In this document: positions 35,750 to 46,764 of the stretch, one piece after another
Numbering within the stretch: the stretch's first letter is position 1
How the letters are laid out: every line of letters starts with the position of its first letter
From: Phyllobacterium calauticae
GTDB lineage: Bacteria; Pseudomonadota; Alphaproteobacteria; Rhizobiales; Rhizobiaceae
Direction of reading: 5' to 3'
NCBI RefSeq assembly: GCF_019991125.1
Contig: NZ_JAGENB010000012.1
Coordinates: 1-64,000 of the forward strand
Length of the DNA: 64,000 nt
Translations under genes and position numbers: made by a program
Notes under the pieces: model-generated
What the model saw: only the letters and a program-made list of their open reading frames with translations
Databases searched by the model: none
What the model was told of the DNA's origin: nothing

Positions 35750-36489
35750 CAATTGCCCTCCAGGCGGTTCTCGAACAGCGTGGAACGGCGCCCGCGCAGC
35801 ACGATATCAAACTTGTAGGCGCGCGCATCCATGGGGATGGTGTTCTGGCGGTCGAGCGCGGCGATCAATTGCTCGATGGCCGCCTTGTCGGGGATCGATT
35901 TGACGATGGGGCATTGCCAGATCATCGGATCGCCCTCGAAATACATCTGCGTGATCAGCCGCTGGGCAAATCCGTGCCCGAAAACGGAAAAATGGATATG
36001 GGCCGGACGCCAGTCATTGACGCCGTTCGGCCAGGGATAGGCGCCGGGCTTGACCGTGCGGAACCGGTAATAGCCATCCTCGTCCGTGATGGTGCGGCCG
36101 CAGCCGCCAAAGTTCGGATCGAGCGCCGCGAGATAACCCTCGCGCTTGTGGCGGTAGCGTCCACCGGCATTGGCCTGCCAGAATTCGAGCAGCGCACCCG
36201 CCACACCGACACCGCGCTCGTCCACCACGCGGCCATGCACGATGATGCGCTGGCCGATGGCGCTTTCACCCGGCCGGGCAAAATTGTGGATCAGGTCCGC
36301 ATCCAGTTCGCCGAGCAGCGCATGACCGAACACCGGCCCGGTGATTTCCGACAGTGTATTGTCGAGCGACAACAGCGCCCGTTGCGGCGAGCGGACGACG
36401 CTTGTCTTGTAATCCGGCGTATAGGCAGGCGGATGCCATTGCCTGTCGCGCTGGAAGAATGCTCCGGTTTCCGGTTTTCTATTGGACAC
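35749..36489 (-). CDS. pcaH: Protocatechuate 3,4-dioxygenase beta subunit
   Basis: The catalytic, non-haem iron(III) subunit of the dioxygenase. In its 246 residues the family's Tyr/His iron ligands can be seen in GGRYRHK, GAYPWPN and RPAHIHF. GTG start at 36489 with GGGAGG upstream. It is 12 bases after pcaC and overlaps pcaG, with which it forms the enzyme. Confidence 0.96.
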   Translation of the reverse strand: MSNRKPETGAFFQRDRQWHPPAYTPDYKTSVVRSPQRALLSLDNTLSEITGPVFGHALLGELDADLIHNFARPGESAIGQRIIVHGRVVDERGVGVAGALLEFWQANAGGRYRHKREGYLAALDPNFGGCGRTITDEDGYYRFRTVKPGAYPWPNGVNDWRPAHIHFSVFGHGFAQRLITQMYFEGDPMIWQCPIVKSIPDKAAIEQLIAALDRQNTIPMDARAYKFDIVLRGRRSTLFENRLEGN

Positions 36490-36501
36490 AGTTGCCTCCC
36501 G

Positions 36502-36906
36502 TCACGCGGCCTGTCCGGCCTCGAGTTCCTTATAGACCTGCTTTGCCAGCTTGATGGCATGGTTTGCCGCCGGAACACCCGCATAAATTGCAACATGCAG
36601 CAGGGCTTCGCAGATATCGTCCTGTGTCGCACCCGTATTGGCCGTCGCGCGGATATGCATGGTCAATTCGTCATCCTGGCCGAGCGCAGCCAAAAGCGCG
36701 ATGGTGACAATCGAGCGTTCGCGCTTGCTCCAGCCGGGCCGCGACCAGACATGCCCCCAGGCCGCCTCGGTGATCAGTTCCTGGAAGGGCTGATCGAAAT
36801 CGGTCTTGGTGGTTTCCACCCGGTTGACATGCTCTTCGCCCAGCACGACGCGGCGCGTGGCCATGCCCTGCAGATAACGACGCGATGGGGCAGCCGTATC
36901 CGTCAT
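36502..36906 (-). CDS. pcaC: 4-carboxymuconolactone decarboxylase
   Basis: PcaC decarboxylates 4-carboxymuconolactone to 3-oxoadipate enol-lactone. The 134-residue protein has the compact AhpD-like CMD fold, with FQELITEAAWGHVWSRPG and ERSIVTIALLAALG. ATG 36906 overlaps the pcaD stop by four bases. It is a stand-alone protein here, not fused to PcaD as in some actinobacteria. Confidence 0.95.
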   Translation of the reverse strand: MTDTAAPSRRYLQGMATRRVVLGEEHVNRVETTKTDFDQPFQELITEAAWGHVWSRPGWSKRERSIVTIALLAALGQDDELTMHIRATANTGATQDDICEALLHVAIYAGVPAANHAIKLAKQVYKELEAGQAA

Positions 36907-37709
36907 GATTTCCCTCCAAGCTTGAATTCATCGACAAAGGCCCTGATCACGGCGACCAGCGTTTCCGGCTGTTCGACACAGGGAATATGGCCGGCATCCC
37001 GGATCACTTCATAGCGCGCACGCGGGATGAGCTTTGCCAGTTCGAGCACCAGATCCGGCGGCGTCGAGCCGTCCTGATCGCCGACGACGCAGATGGCAGG
37101 CACCGCGATGCGCTTTGCCGCTTCGGTGAAATCCGCATCGCGCAGCGCCGCGCAGGTACCGCCATAGCCATCGGCAGGCTGGCGGATGAGCATGTTGCGG
37201 TAGCCGGTCAGATCATTGGCCCGCTCCCGGTGGAAGGCAGGGGTGAACCAGCGCTGCAGGATCGTGTCGGCAATGGATGCGATGCCATTCCGGTTCACCG
37301 CGTCGATGCGCGCATTCCAGAATTCGGCTGTGCCGATCCTGTGCGCGGTATCGCACAGGACCAGAGCCTGCACGAGTTCCGGCCGCGTGGCATAAAGGCC
37401 CTGCGCCACGAGCCCGCCGACGGACAGACCGCAAATGACGGCATCCTTGACCGAGAGGTAGTCGAGCAAACCCGCGAGATCACCGACATGGTCATCGATG
37501 CTGTAAGGAGGCGTGCCCAGATCGGAAAGGCCATGTCCGCGCATGTCATAGGTAACGATCGCAAACTCTCCGACCAGACGCACGATCACGTCACGCCAGA
37601 TGCGAAAATCCGTACCGAGGGAGTTGGCGAAAACCAGCACGGGCTTGCCTGCGGGCGCGCTGATCAACTGGTAATGCAGCGTGACGCCATTGATGTGAGC
37701 AAATTGCAC
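36903..37709 (-). CDS. pcaD: 3-oxoadipate enol-lactonase
   Basis: PcaD hydrolyses the enol-lactone to 3-oxoadipate. The 268-residue alpha/beta hydrolase has nucleophile motif CGLSVGG, an Asp in VVGDQDG and a His in DAGHIPC. GTG start at 37709 preceded by GGAGGACTTCG. First gene of pcaDCHGB, divergent from pcaQ across a perfect PcaQ site. Confidence 0.94.
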   Translation of the reverse strand: MQFAHINGVTLHYQLISAPAGKPVLVFANSLGTDFRIWRDVIVRLVGEFAIVTYDMRGHGLSDLGTPPYSIDDHVGDLAGLLDYLSVKDAVICGLSVGGLVAQGLYATRPELVQALVLCDTAHRIGTAEFWNARIDAVNRNGIASIADTILQRWFTPAFHRERANDLTGYRNMLIRQPADGYGGTCAALRDADFTEAAKRIAVPAICVVGDQDGSTPPDLVLELAKLIPRARYEVIRDAGHIPCVEQPETLVAVIRAFVDEFKLGGKS

Positions 37710-37759
37710 CGAAGTCCTCCCGGTCAGTTATGTCGATAATGGATTATGCATTTGGTTCA

Positions 37760-37801
37760 GTAAAATGATATCTTGCCGCATTCGCTTAACCCCGGGGTTA
37801 T
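37760..37801. promoter_or_regulatory. PcaQ binding site and conserved promoter element, pcaD-pcaQ
   Basis: TTAACC-CCGG-GGTTAT at 37786-37801 is, on the pcaD strand, a full 12-of-12 match to the PcaQ motif ATAACC-N4-GGTTAA known from Agrobacterium and Sinorhizobium. GTAAAATGA at 37760-37768 lies 17 bases away toward pcaD, just as at the importer promoter. The site is also close to the pcaQ start, so PcaQ may regulate itself. Confidence 0.9.
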
Positions 37802-37808
37802 GAAATAT

Positions 37809-38756
37809 ATGATCGACGGCCGTATCAAGTTCCGCCACCTGCAGACTTTTCTCGAAGTTGCCCGCCAGAAAAGCGTGATGAAGGCGGCGGCGATCCTTCA
37901 TATCAGCCAACCGGCTGTAACCAAAACCATTCGAGAAATGGAAGAGGTGCTCGGGGTTGCCATGTTCGAGCGCGACGGGCGCGGCATCCGCATCACCCGG
38001 TTCGGCGAGGTTTTCCTGCGCTATGCCGGAGCGGCGATCACCGCACTGCGGCAGGGCATCGATTCCGTCAGCAACGAGCAGTCGGGCGAGGGGATTCCCG
38101 TCCGGGTGGGCGCCTTGCCGACGGTTTCCACCCGCATCATGCCGCAGGCCATCAGCCTGTTCCTGCAGGAGAAGACACAGAGCCGGCTGAAAATCGTCAC
38201 CGGCGAAAATGCCGTGCTGCTCGAACAATTGCGGCTCGGCGATCTTGACCTCGTGGTCGGACGGCTGGCGGCGCCGGAAAAAATGACCGGCTTTTCCTTC
38301 GAACATCTCTATTCCGAACAGGTGGTGTTTGCCGTCAGTGCCCGGCATCCGCTGCTCAATGCCAGCGAGGACATTTTCAATCGCCTTGCCGAATTCCCCG
38401 TGCTGATGCCGACGCGGGCATCCATCATCCGGCCCTTCGTCGACCGGTTTCTCATCGCTAATGGCGTGGCCAAGCTGCCGCATCAGATCGAGACGGTTTC
38501 CGATGCTTTTGGCCGGGCTTTCGTCCGCTCCCATCAGGCGGTGTGGATCATTTCGGCAGGGGTGGTTGCCGGGGACGTCGCCGACGGGGCGCTGGCGCTG
38601 CTGCCCATCGACACGACCGAGACCAAGGGACCGGTTGGCTTGACAACCCGCGCGGACGTTACCCCGTCATTGCCGCTGATGATCCTGATGCAGACCATCC
38701 GCGAGGCGGCAGGAGAGATGAAACCGGATCAGAAAAACTCGTCGAGCAGCCGGTAA
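37809..38756 (+). CDS. pcaQ: PcaQ, LysR-type activator of the pca genes
   Basis: A 315-residue LysR-type regulator: N-terminal helix-turn-helix (FRHLQTFLEVARQKSVMKAAAILHISQPAVTKTIREME, about residues 6-43) and an effector-binding domain. PcaQ activates pcaDCHGB in response to beta-carboxymuconate and related intermediates. I use the ATG at 37809 (MIDGRIKFRH, as in relatives); an ATG at 37800 is possible but lies inside the operator. It ends 28 bases inside the convergent kinase gene. Confidence 0.92.
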   Translation: MIDGRIKFRHLQTFLEVARQKSVMKAAAILHISQPAVTKTIREMEEVLGVAMFERDGRGIRITRFGEVFLRYAGAAITALRQGIDSVSNEQSGEGIPVRVGALPTVSTRIMPQAISLFLQEKTQSRLKIVTGENAVLLEQLRLGDLDLVVGRLAAPEKMTGFSFEHLYSEQVVFAVSARHPLLNASEDIFNRLAEFPVLMPTRASIIRPFVDRFLIANGVAKLPHQIETVSDAFGRAFVRSHQAVWIISAGVVAGDVADGALALLPIDTTETKGPVGLTTRADVTPSLPLMILMQTIREAAGEMKPDQKNSSSSR

Positions 38757-39532
38757 TAAGCCAGCTTTGCCGGATCGGCCTGCGTCAGGCCGTAGCAATC
38801 CAGAAAAAGCTCCACCCTTTCGTCGCCGAAATTATCCGCAATGCTGCGGCACGCCAGCGCAATATCCTGGTAGCGATCGGCAAGACCAAGCCGACCGCAG
38901 TCGATATAGCCGGTGAAGATGCCATTCCCAGCCATGAAATTCGGCAGGCAGGCATCGCCGTGGGTCACGACGACATCCGCTGTCTCGGGCCTTTCCGCCA
39001 CAAGCCGGCCGAAAAGTTCGGATGCCGTCTTTCCCAGCATATCGTCGTCGAAATCCGTCTCGTCCACCAGCCCGGCCTGCATGCGGGCCCGCGCCGCTTC
39101 AATGTGCCCGTCAAGCCGGTGATCGAATGGACAGGTCGCGGGATCAAGCGCATGCAACTGGCGCAGCGCCCCGGCAAAAATCCGGATACGCGTTGCGATG
39201 GACAATGAATCGGCCGAGGCAAGATCTTCACCGGGAACCCCGCTCAGCAACAGCCAGAAGCGGCCGGCATGGGCGCCCTCGAAGAGAACATTGGGGCAGG
39301 GCATATCGCGGGAGGACAGCCAGCAAAGCCGCGCCGCCTCATCGGGCAGCTCACCGTAAGGGCTAACGGCTTCGACCTTGATGAAGAGCCGGGGCAAGCC
39401 TTCGCCTTGCAGCATGAAAACCTGCGCATCGGAACAGCCGAGCGCATCGCGGCTCCAGCTGTAGCCCGCGACAAGAGCCTGCAGTTGTGGCGGCACAAGC
39501 ATAGCGTCCGGCGGATTTGTTGTCGCGGTCAT
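38729..39532 (-). CDS. APH(3')-family aminoglycoside phosphotransferase
   Basis: A 267-residue kinase of the aminoglycoside 3'-phosphotransferase family. The catalytic loop THGDACLPN (about residues 189-197), the metal site IDCGRLGLADRYQDIA (about 208) and the C-terminal DEFF are those of APH(3')-II-type enzymes. Such enzymes phosphorylate kanamycin/neomycin; activity here is inferred. ATG 39532. It lies between pcaQ (convergent, 28-base overlap) and pobA with no insertion sequence or integron nearby, so it looks resident. Confidence 0.88.
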   Translation of the reverse strand: MTATTNPPDAMLVPPQLQALVAGYSWSRDALGCSDAQVFMLQGEGLPRLFIKVEAVSPYGELPDEAARLCWLSSRDMPCPNVLFEGAHAGRFWLLLSGVPGEDLASADSLSIATRIRIFAGALRQLHALDPATCPFDHRLDGHIEAARARMQAGLVDETDFDDDMLGKTASELFGRLVAERPETADVVVTHGDACLPNFMAGNGIFTGYIDCGRLGLADRYQDIALACRSIADNFGDERVELFLDCYGLTQADPAKLAYYRLLDEFF

Positions 39533-39599
39533 GGGAATTTCCGGTTTCAGGCATGTTCTTCAGGCACGCATATGCGGGCGGTGGAACAGAAGCAATAAC

Positions 39600-41763
<2,164 letters not shown>

Positions 41764-41775
41764 ACCGATGGCCGG

Positions 41776-42531
41776 TCATACCAGCACCGCGGCTATGGTA
41801 TCGCGGGTCGATTGCATGGCGGGCAGATAGCGCTCGATCATTTCCGCGATCGTCACGCGCGGAGCCTGCGCCCCGACATTGATGGCGGCAATGGTCATGC
41901 CGCGCGTGTTGCGCACGGGAACCGCGATGGAGCACAGCCCGATCTCCAGTTCCTGGTCGATCACCGCGTAGCCCTGCGCCCTGACGGTGCGCACTTCATC
42001 CATCAGGTCCGGCAGCGCGGTCTTCGTGCGCGGCGTGTTCGCCGGGCGGTTGCTGCCTGCAAGGATGCGCAGCGCGTCGTCATCGCTCATCGCCGCGAGC
42101 AGGACCCGGCCCATGGAGGAACAATAGGCGGGAAGGCGGCTGCCGGGATTGAGATTGATCGACATGACACGCTTGTGCGAGGCACGCGCGATGTAGACGA
42201 TCTCATTGCCGTCGAGCACCGAAGCCGAGGCGCTTTCGCCGGTTTTTTCCGACAGCTGGTCGAGAAAGGGCTGCATCAGCCGGGGCAGGGGTGTCGATGA
42301 CAGGTAGGAATGGCCAAGACGCAGGATGCGCGGCGTCAGCGTGAAGAATTTTCCGTCATAATCCGCATAGCCAAGCTGTGTGAGCGTCAGCAGGCAGCGG
42401 CGGGCCGTGGCGCGCTCCAGCCCGGTCATCCGCGCAATATCCGTGATCGACAGGCGCGTATTGACCGCGTCGAAGGCCTCGATGACGGCAAGCCCCTTGG
42501 CAAAACCGCTGATGAAATCCGTTTCACGCAT
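41776..42531 (-). CDS. pcaR: PcaR, IclR-type regulator of the beta-ketoadipate pathway
   Basis: A 251-residue IclR-family regulator: winged helix at about residues 18-70 (ERATARRCLLTLTQLGY) and an IclR effector domain. I use ATG 42531 (MRETDFISGFAKGL); ATG 42555 is also possible and the TTG at 42585 unlikely. It is divergent from pcaIJF, whose induction by 3-oxoadipate PcaR-type proteins control. A palindrome at 42559-42573 is its probable site. Confidence 0.9.
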   Translation of the reverse strand: MRETDFISGFAKGLAVIEAFDAVNTRLSITDIARMTGLERATARRCLLTLTQLGYADYDGKFFTLTPRILRLGHSYLSSTPLPRLMQPFLDQLSEKTGESASASVLDGNEIVYIARASHKRVMSINLNPGSRLPAYCSSMGRVLLAAMSDDDALRILAGSNRPANTPRTKTALPDLMDEVRTVRAQGYAVIDQELEIGLCSIAVPVRNTRGMTIAAINVGAQAPRVTIAEMIERYLPAMQSTRDTIAAVLV

Positions 42532-42558
42532 CCACACCTGCCTTATCCGCTGCATTTC

Positions 42559-42573
42559 CGCACAATTTGTGCG
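42559..42573. promoter_or_regulatory. Palindrome between pcaR and pcaI, candidate PcaR operator
   Basis: CGCACAA and TTGTGCG are perfect complements around one base. A further CGCACAA half-site follows at 42597-42603 in direct orientation. The sites lie just upstream of pcaR and between it and pcaI. Confidence 0.6.
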
Positions 42574-42711
42574 ATATACGAACAAATGTCAAATAACGCA
42601 CAAAATCATTGACGGGCGGAACGCGACGGGACTACGCCATGGGGACAAATGGAGGTTTGCACCGGATGCCGGCGATCGCCGTGCCTCGGGAACAGCGACA
42701 GGGAGAGAGAC

Positions 42712-43572
42712 GTGGCAAAAATCTGCACGCTTGCCGAAGCCATCGGGGACAATGTCAGGGATGGCGATACGCTCGCCATGGAAGGGTTCACCCACCTCAT
42801 TCCCTATGCCGCTGGGCATGAGATCATCCGGCAGGGCCGCAAGGAACTCTTCCTTGTGCGCATGACGCCCGACCTCATCTACGACCAGCTGATCGGCGTC
42901 GGCGCAGCGCGCGGCATGAAGTTCTCCTGGGGCGGCAATCCCGGCGTGGGCTCGCTGCATCGCTTCCGCGACGCGGTGGAAAACCAGTGGCCGCGACCGC
43001 TTGAGATCGAGGAGCATTCGCACGCGGCCATGGCCAATGCCTATGAGGCGGGTGCGGCCAATCTGCCGTTCGCCGTGCTGCGCGGCTATATCGGCGCGGA
43101 CCTTGCCAAGGTCAATCCGAACATCCGGTCGGTCACCTGCCCCTTCACCGGTGAGGTGCTCGCCGCCGTTCCCTCCATCCGTCCTGACGTGTCGATCATC
43201 CATGCCCAGCGCGCCGACCGGCAGGGCAATGTGCTGATCGAGGGCATTTCCGGCGTGCAGAAGGAGGCGGTGCTGGCCGCCAGCCGTTCCATCGTGACGG
43301 TGGAGGAAATCGTCGACGAGTTGAACCCGCCATCGCCCAATGCTGTGGTCCTGCCCCGATGGGCCATCAATGCCGTCGTGCATGTGCCGGGCGGCGCTTT
43401 CCCCTCCTATGCGCATGGTTACTATCCGCGCTCCAATGCCTTCTACATCGCCTGGGACAAGATCGCCCGCGACCGCGACAGCTTTACCGCGTGGATCAGC
43501 GAGAACGTCCTTGCCGGCAAGCCGGAAGATTTTGCCCGCCACGCCGTCCGGCGTGCGGCGAATGCAGCGTGA
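42712..43572 (+). CDS. pcaI: 3-oxoadipate CoA-transferase subunit A
   Basis: PcaI with PcaJ transfers CoA from succinyl-CoA to 3-oxoadipate. The 286-residue protein has the family I CoA-transferase alpha fold (GDTLAMEGFTHLIPYAAGHEIIRQG; SWGGNPGVGSLHRFRDA). GTG start at 42712 after AGGGAGAGAGAC; the longer frame from 42649 has no ribosome site. First gene of pcaIJF. Confidence 0.93.
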   Translation: MAKICTLAEAIGDNVRDGDTLAMEGFTHLIPYAAGHEIIRQGRKELFLVRMTPDLIYDQLIGVGAARGMKFSWGGNPGVGSLHRFRDAVENQWPRPLEIEEHSHAAMANAYEAGAANLPFAVLRGYIGADLAKVNPNIRSVTCPFTGEVLAAVPSIRPDVSIIHAQRADRQGNVLIEGISGVQKEAVLAASRSIVTVEEIVDELNPPSPNAVVLPRWAINAVVHVPGGAFPSYAHGYYPRSNAFYIAWDKIARDRDSFTAWISENVLAGKPEDFARHAVRRAANAA

Positions 43573-43583
43573 GGAGCAAGACC

Positions 43584-44357
43584 ATGACCCAGGATTTCAC
43601 CCCCACGGAAATGATGACCATCGCGGCGGCCCGCGCGCTGAGCAATGACGATGTCTGCTTTGTCGGGATCGGCGCACCCTCCGCCGCCTGCAACGTGGCG
43701 CGGCTGACCCATGCGCCTGACATCACGCTGATCTACGAAAGCGGCACCATCGGCACCAGGCCGGATGTGCTCCCGCTTTCCATCGGCGACGGCGAACTCT
43801 GCGACACCGCCCTGTTCACCGTGTCGGTGCCGGAAATGTTCCGCTACTGGCTGCAGGGCGGGCGCATCACCACCGGATTTCTCGGCGGCGCGCAGATCGA
43901 CCGCTTTGCCAATCTCAACACGACGGTGGTCGGCCCCTATGATGCACCGAAAGTGCGGCTGCCCGGCGGCGGCGGCGCACCCGAGATATCAAGCAATTGC
44001 GGCCAGATTTTCATCACCATGGCGCTGACCAATCGCGGCTTTGTCGACCGTCTCGATTTCATCACCTCGATGGGGCATGGCGAGGGCGGCGATCATCGCG
44101 CACGCCTCGGCATGAAAACCAAAGGGCCGACCCGCGTCATCACGGACCTGTGCATTTTCGAGCCTGATCCGGTCACCAAAGAGCTGACCGTGGTGTCGAT
44201 CCACAGGGGTGTGACACGCGGACAGATCGAAGAGAATTGCGGCTGGCCCGTCCGGTTTGCTAAGGAGATCGTGGAAACGCCAGTCCCCACTGCAACCGAA
44301 CTTTCCGTGCTGCGCGATATCAATGCGCGTACGAAACGCGCTCACGAGGCCGCCTGA
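43584..44357 (+). CDS. pcaJ: 3-oxoadipate CoA-transferase subunit B
   Basis: A 257-residue CoA-transferase beta subunit; the catalytic Glu of this family falls in YESGTIG (about residue 51). ATG 43584 after GAGGAG, 11 bases behind pcaI. Its stop overlaps the pcaF start as TGATG. Works as a heteromer with PcaI. Confidence 0.94.
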   Translation: MTQDFTPTEMMTIAAARALSNDDVCFVGIGAPSAACNVARLTHAPDITLIYESGTIGTRPDVLPLSIGDGELCDTALFTVSVPEMFRYWLQGGRITTGFLGGAQIDRFANLNTTVVGPYDAPKVRLPGGGGAPEISSNCGQIFITMALTNRGFVDRLDFITSMGHGEGGDHRARLGMKTKGPTRVITDLCIFEPDPVTKELTVVSIHRGVTRGQIEENCGWPVRFAKEIVETPVPTATELSVLRDINARTKRAHEAA

Positions 44358-45562
44358 TGTCTGAAGCCTATATCTGCGACTATATCCGCACACCCATCGG
44401 CCGCTTCGGCGGCGCGTTAGCCTCCGTCCGCACCGACGATCTGGGCGCCATTCCGCTGAAAGCCCTGATGCAGCGCAATCCCTCCGTCGACTGGGAAGCC
44501 ATCGGTGAAGTCATCTATGGTTGCGCCAATCAGGCGGGCGAGGACAACCGCAATGTGGCACGCATGTCCCTGCTTCTGGCAGGCCTGCCGGTGACGGTGC
44601 CGGGCACGACGATGAACCGCCTGTGCGGTTCGGGGATGGATGCGGTGATTGCGGCGGCCCGCGCCATCAAGGCCGGGGAAATCGAGATTGCCATTGCCGG
44701 CGGCGTCGAATCCATGTCGCGCGCGCCCTTCGTTCTGCCGAAAGCCGAAGGGGCGTTTTCGCGCCACGCGGAAATTCACGACACCACCATCGGCTGGCGC
44801 TTCGTCAACCCGCTGATGCAGCAGCAATACGGCATCGATTCCATGCCGGAGACCGGCGAGAATGTCGCCGAGGAGTTTCATGTCTCGCGCGCCGATCAGG
44901 ATGCTTTCGCCGTGCGCTCCCAGCAAAGGGCAGGGGCGGCCATGGACAATGGCCGGCTCGCCAGGGAAATCACGCCCGTCATCATTCCCCAGCGCAAGGG
45001 CGACCCGGTGATCGTCGACCGCGACGAGCATCCGCGCCCGCAGACAACGCTCGAGCAGCTGGCCAAACTGCCGACGCCGTTCAGGAAGGGCGGATCGGTG
45101 ACAGCGGGCAATGCTTCGGGTGTCAATGACGGTGCAGCGGCGCTGATCATCGCATCGGAAGCGGCAGCACGGAAATACGGCCTGACACCCATCGCCCGCA
45201 TCATCGGCGGTGCGACCGCCGGTGTTCCACCGCGCATCATGGGCATCGGCCCTGTCGCCGCCACTGAGAAACTCTGCGCGCGGATTGGCCTGGCGCCGCA
45301 GGATTTCGGCGTGATCGAGCTCAACGAAGCCTTCGCCTCGCAGGGCCTTGCCACCCTGCGCGCACTCGGGCTTGCGGACGATGCCGACGACGTCAATGCC
45401 AATGGCGGGGCGATTGCCCTCGGCCATCCCCTGGGCATGTCCGGCGCACGCATCACCGGAACCGCGGCACTGGAACTCAGCGTCAGGCACGCCCGCTATG
45501 CGCTGGCCACCATGTGCATCGGTGTCGGCCAGGGCATCGCGGTTGCCCTGGAACGGGTCTGA
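44357..45562 (+). CDS. pcaF: 3-oxoadipyl-CoA thiolase
   Basis: PcaF splits 3-oxoadipyl-CoA into succinyl-CoA and acetyl-CoA, the last step of the pathway. The 401-residue thiolase shows all active-site residues: Cys90 in NRLCGSGMD, His357 in GGAIALGHPLG and Cys387 in MCIGVGQG. Translationally coupled to pcaJ by a TGATG overlap. Confidence 0.96.
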   Translation: MSEAYICDYIRTPIGRFGGALASVRTDDLGAIPLKALMQRNPSVDWEAIGEVIYGCANQAGEDNRNVARMSLLLAGLPVTVPGTTMNRLCGSGMDAVIAAARAIKAGEIEIAIAGGVESMSRAPFVLPKAEGAFSRHAEIHDTTIGWRFVNPLMQQQYGIDSMPETGENVAEEFHVSRADQDAFAVRSQQRAGAAMDNGRLAREITPVIIPQRKGDPVIVDRDEHPRPQTTLEQLAKLPTPFRKGGSVTAGNASGVNDGAAALIIASEAAARKYGLTPIARIIGGATAGVPPRIMGIGPVAATEKLCARIGLAPQDFGVIELNEAFASQGLATLRALGLADDADDVNANGGAIALGHPLGMSGARITGTAALELSVRHARYALATMCIGVGQGIAVALERV

Positions 45563-45614
45563 TCAGGCGAAGTGCCGGGCCCGCGGATCGGGGATCGGCA
45601 CCGCCGGCCCTGGA

Positions 45615-46634
45615 TCACACGGCGATGCGTGCCTCCGACTGTTCAAGCGCCTTCCTGATGGCGAGCTGCCGCTCCCAGGCCAGGGCGTCGCCGACGATCA
45701 GGTCGAGGTCGGCGCGTTTCGGCTCAAAACCGAATACGGTGCGGACACGTTCGTTCCCTGCCACCAGCACTGCCGGATCGCCCGCACGCCTCGGCGCGGT
45801 CCGGACCTCGAAATTGACGCCCGACACGCGCTTGACCGCGTCGATAATGTCAAGAACGGAATAGCCGTAGCCGTAGCCGCAATTGGCGGCGGTGCTGGCT
45901 CCTCCAGCCTCCAGATAGTTCAGGGCGCACAGATGTGCCTGCGCCAGATCGCTGACATGAATATAGTCGCGGATGCAGGTGCCGTCGGCAGTCGGATAGT
46001 CCGTGCCATACACCTCGATATGCGAGCGCTCGCCTGTCGCCGCCTGGCTGGCGATCTTGATGAGGTGCGTGGCGCGCGGGAATGACTGCCCCGAGCGCAA
46101 TTGCGGGTCGGCACCCGCCACGTTGAAATAGCGCAGCGCCACATAGTTGAATTCCGGATGGGCCACGGCCGCATCGCGCAGCATCCACTCGGTCATCAGC
46201 TTTGACGTGCCGTAGGGCGAGATCGGCTGATGCGGCAAATCTTCGCTGATCGGCGTTCGCTCCGGTTCCCCATAAATTGCGGCGGTCGACGAGAAAATGA
46301 AATGCCTGATGCCTTCGGCAATGGCCGCTTCCATCAGGGAACGCGATTGCACGGTATTGTTGCGGTAATAAGAAAGCGGATCGCGCACGGAATCGGGAAC
46401 GACGATCGAACCGGCGAAGTGCAGGATCGCCGTCACATTGTGCCGGCGGATCAGATCGCGCACCAGCGCCTGATCGCCGATATCACCCTGCACGAACGGC
46501 ACATCATCCGGCACCAGCCAGGCGAAACCGCAACTCAGATCGTCAAGGACCACGACCGGCCGGCCGGCATCCTTGAGGGCAAGCACCATGTGGCTGCCGA
46601 TATAGCCGGCGCCACCAGTAACAAGAACAGTCAT
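45615..46634 (-). CDS. galE: UDP-glucose 4-epimerase
   Basis: GalE interconverts UDP-glucose and UDP-galactose, supplying galactose for a polysaccharide. The 339-residue short-chain dehydrogenase has GGAGYIGS (residues 7-14) for NAD and the YGTSK catalytic Tyr/Lys (about 139-143). ATG 46634 after GGAG; the TTG 18 bases upstream is rejected. It is the most distal gene of the minus-strand polysaccharide block and convergent with pcaF. Confidence 0.94.
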   Translation of the reverse strand: MTVLVTGGAGYIGSHMVLALKDAGRPVVVLDDLSCGFAWLVPDDVPFVQGDIGDQALVRDLIRRHNVTAILHFAGSIVVPDSVRDPLSYYRNNTVQSRSLMEAAIAEGIRHFIFSSTAAIYGEPERTPISEDLPHQPISPYGTSKLMTEWMLRDAAVAHPEFNYVALRYFNVAGADPQLRSGQSFPRATHLIKIASQAATGERSHIEVYGTDYPTADGTCIRDYIHVSDLAQAHLCALNYLEAGGASTAANCGYGYGYSVLDIIDAVKRVSGVNFEVRTAPRRAGDPAVLVAGNERVRTVFGFEPKRADLDLIVGDALAWERQLAIRKALEQSEARIAV

Positions 46635-46764
46635 GGGGAGGAACTCCTGCAACTTTGTTTGAGAGATTGATAGGGTGGAGCGGCGTGTACCATGTCGATC
46701 GTCTGTCTTACACTTCCTTTCCTACGGTTTGCTTTCCTCCCGGGAAATTCTGATTGTTTGCTGT

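Noticed and set aside
37786-37801. Inverted repeat as a terminator
   Set aside because: It sits between divergent promoters, has no T run and exactly matches the PcaQ operator motif.
38729-39532. Aminoglycoside kinase as part of a mobile resistance cassette
   Set aside because: No transposase, integrase, inverted terminal repeats or target duplications are seen around it, and its base composition resembles that of its neighbours.
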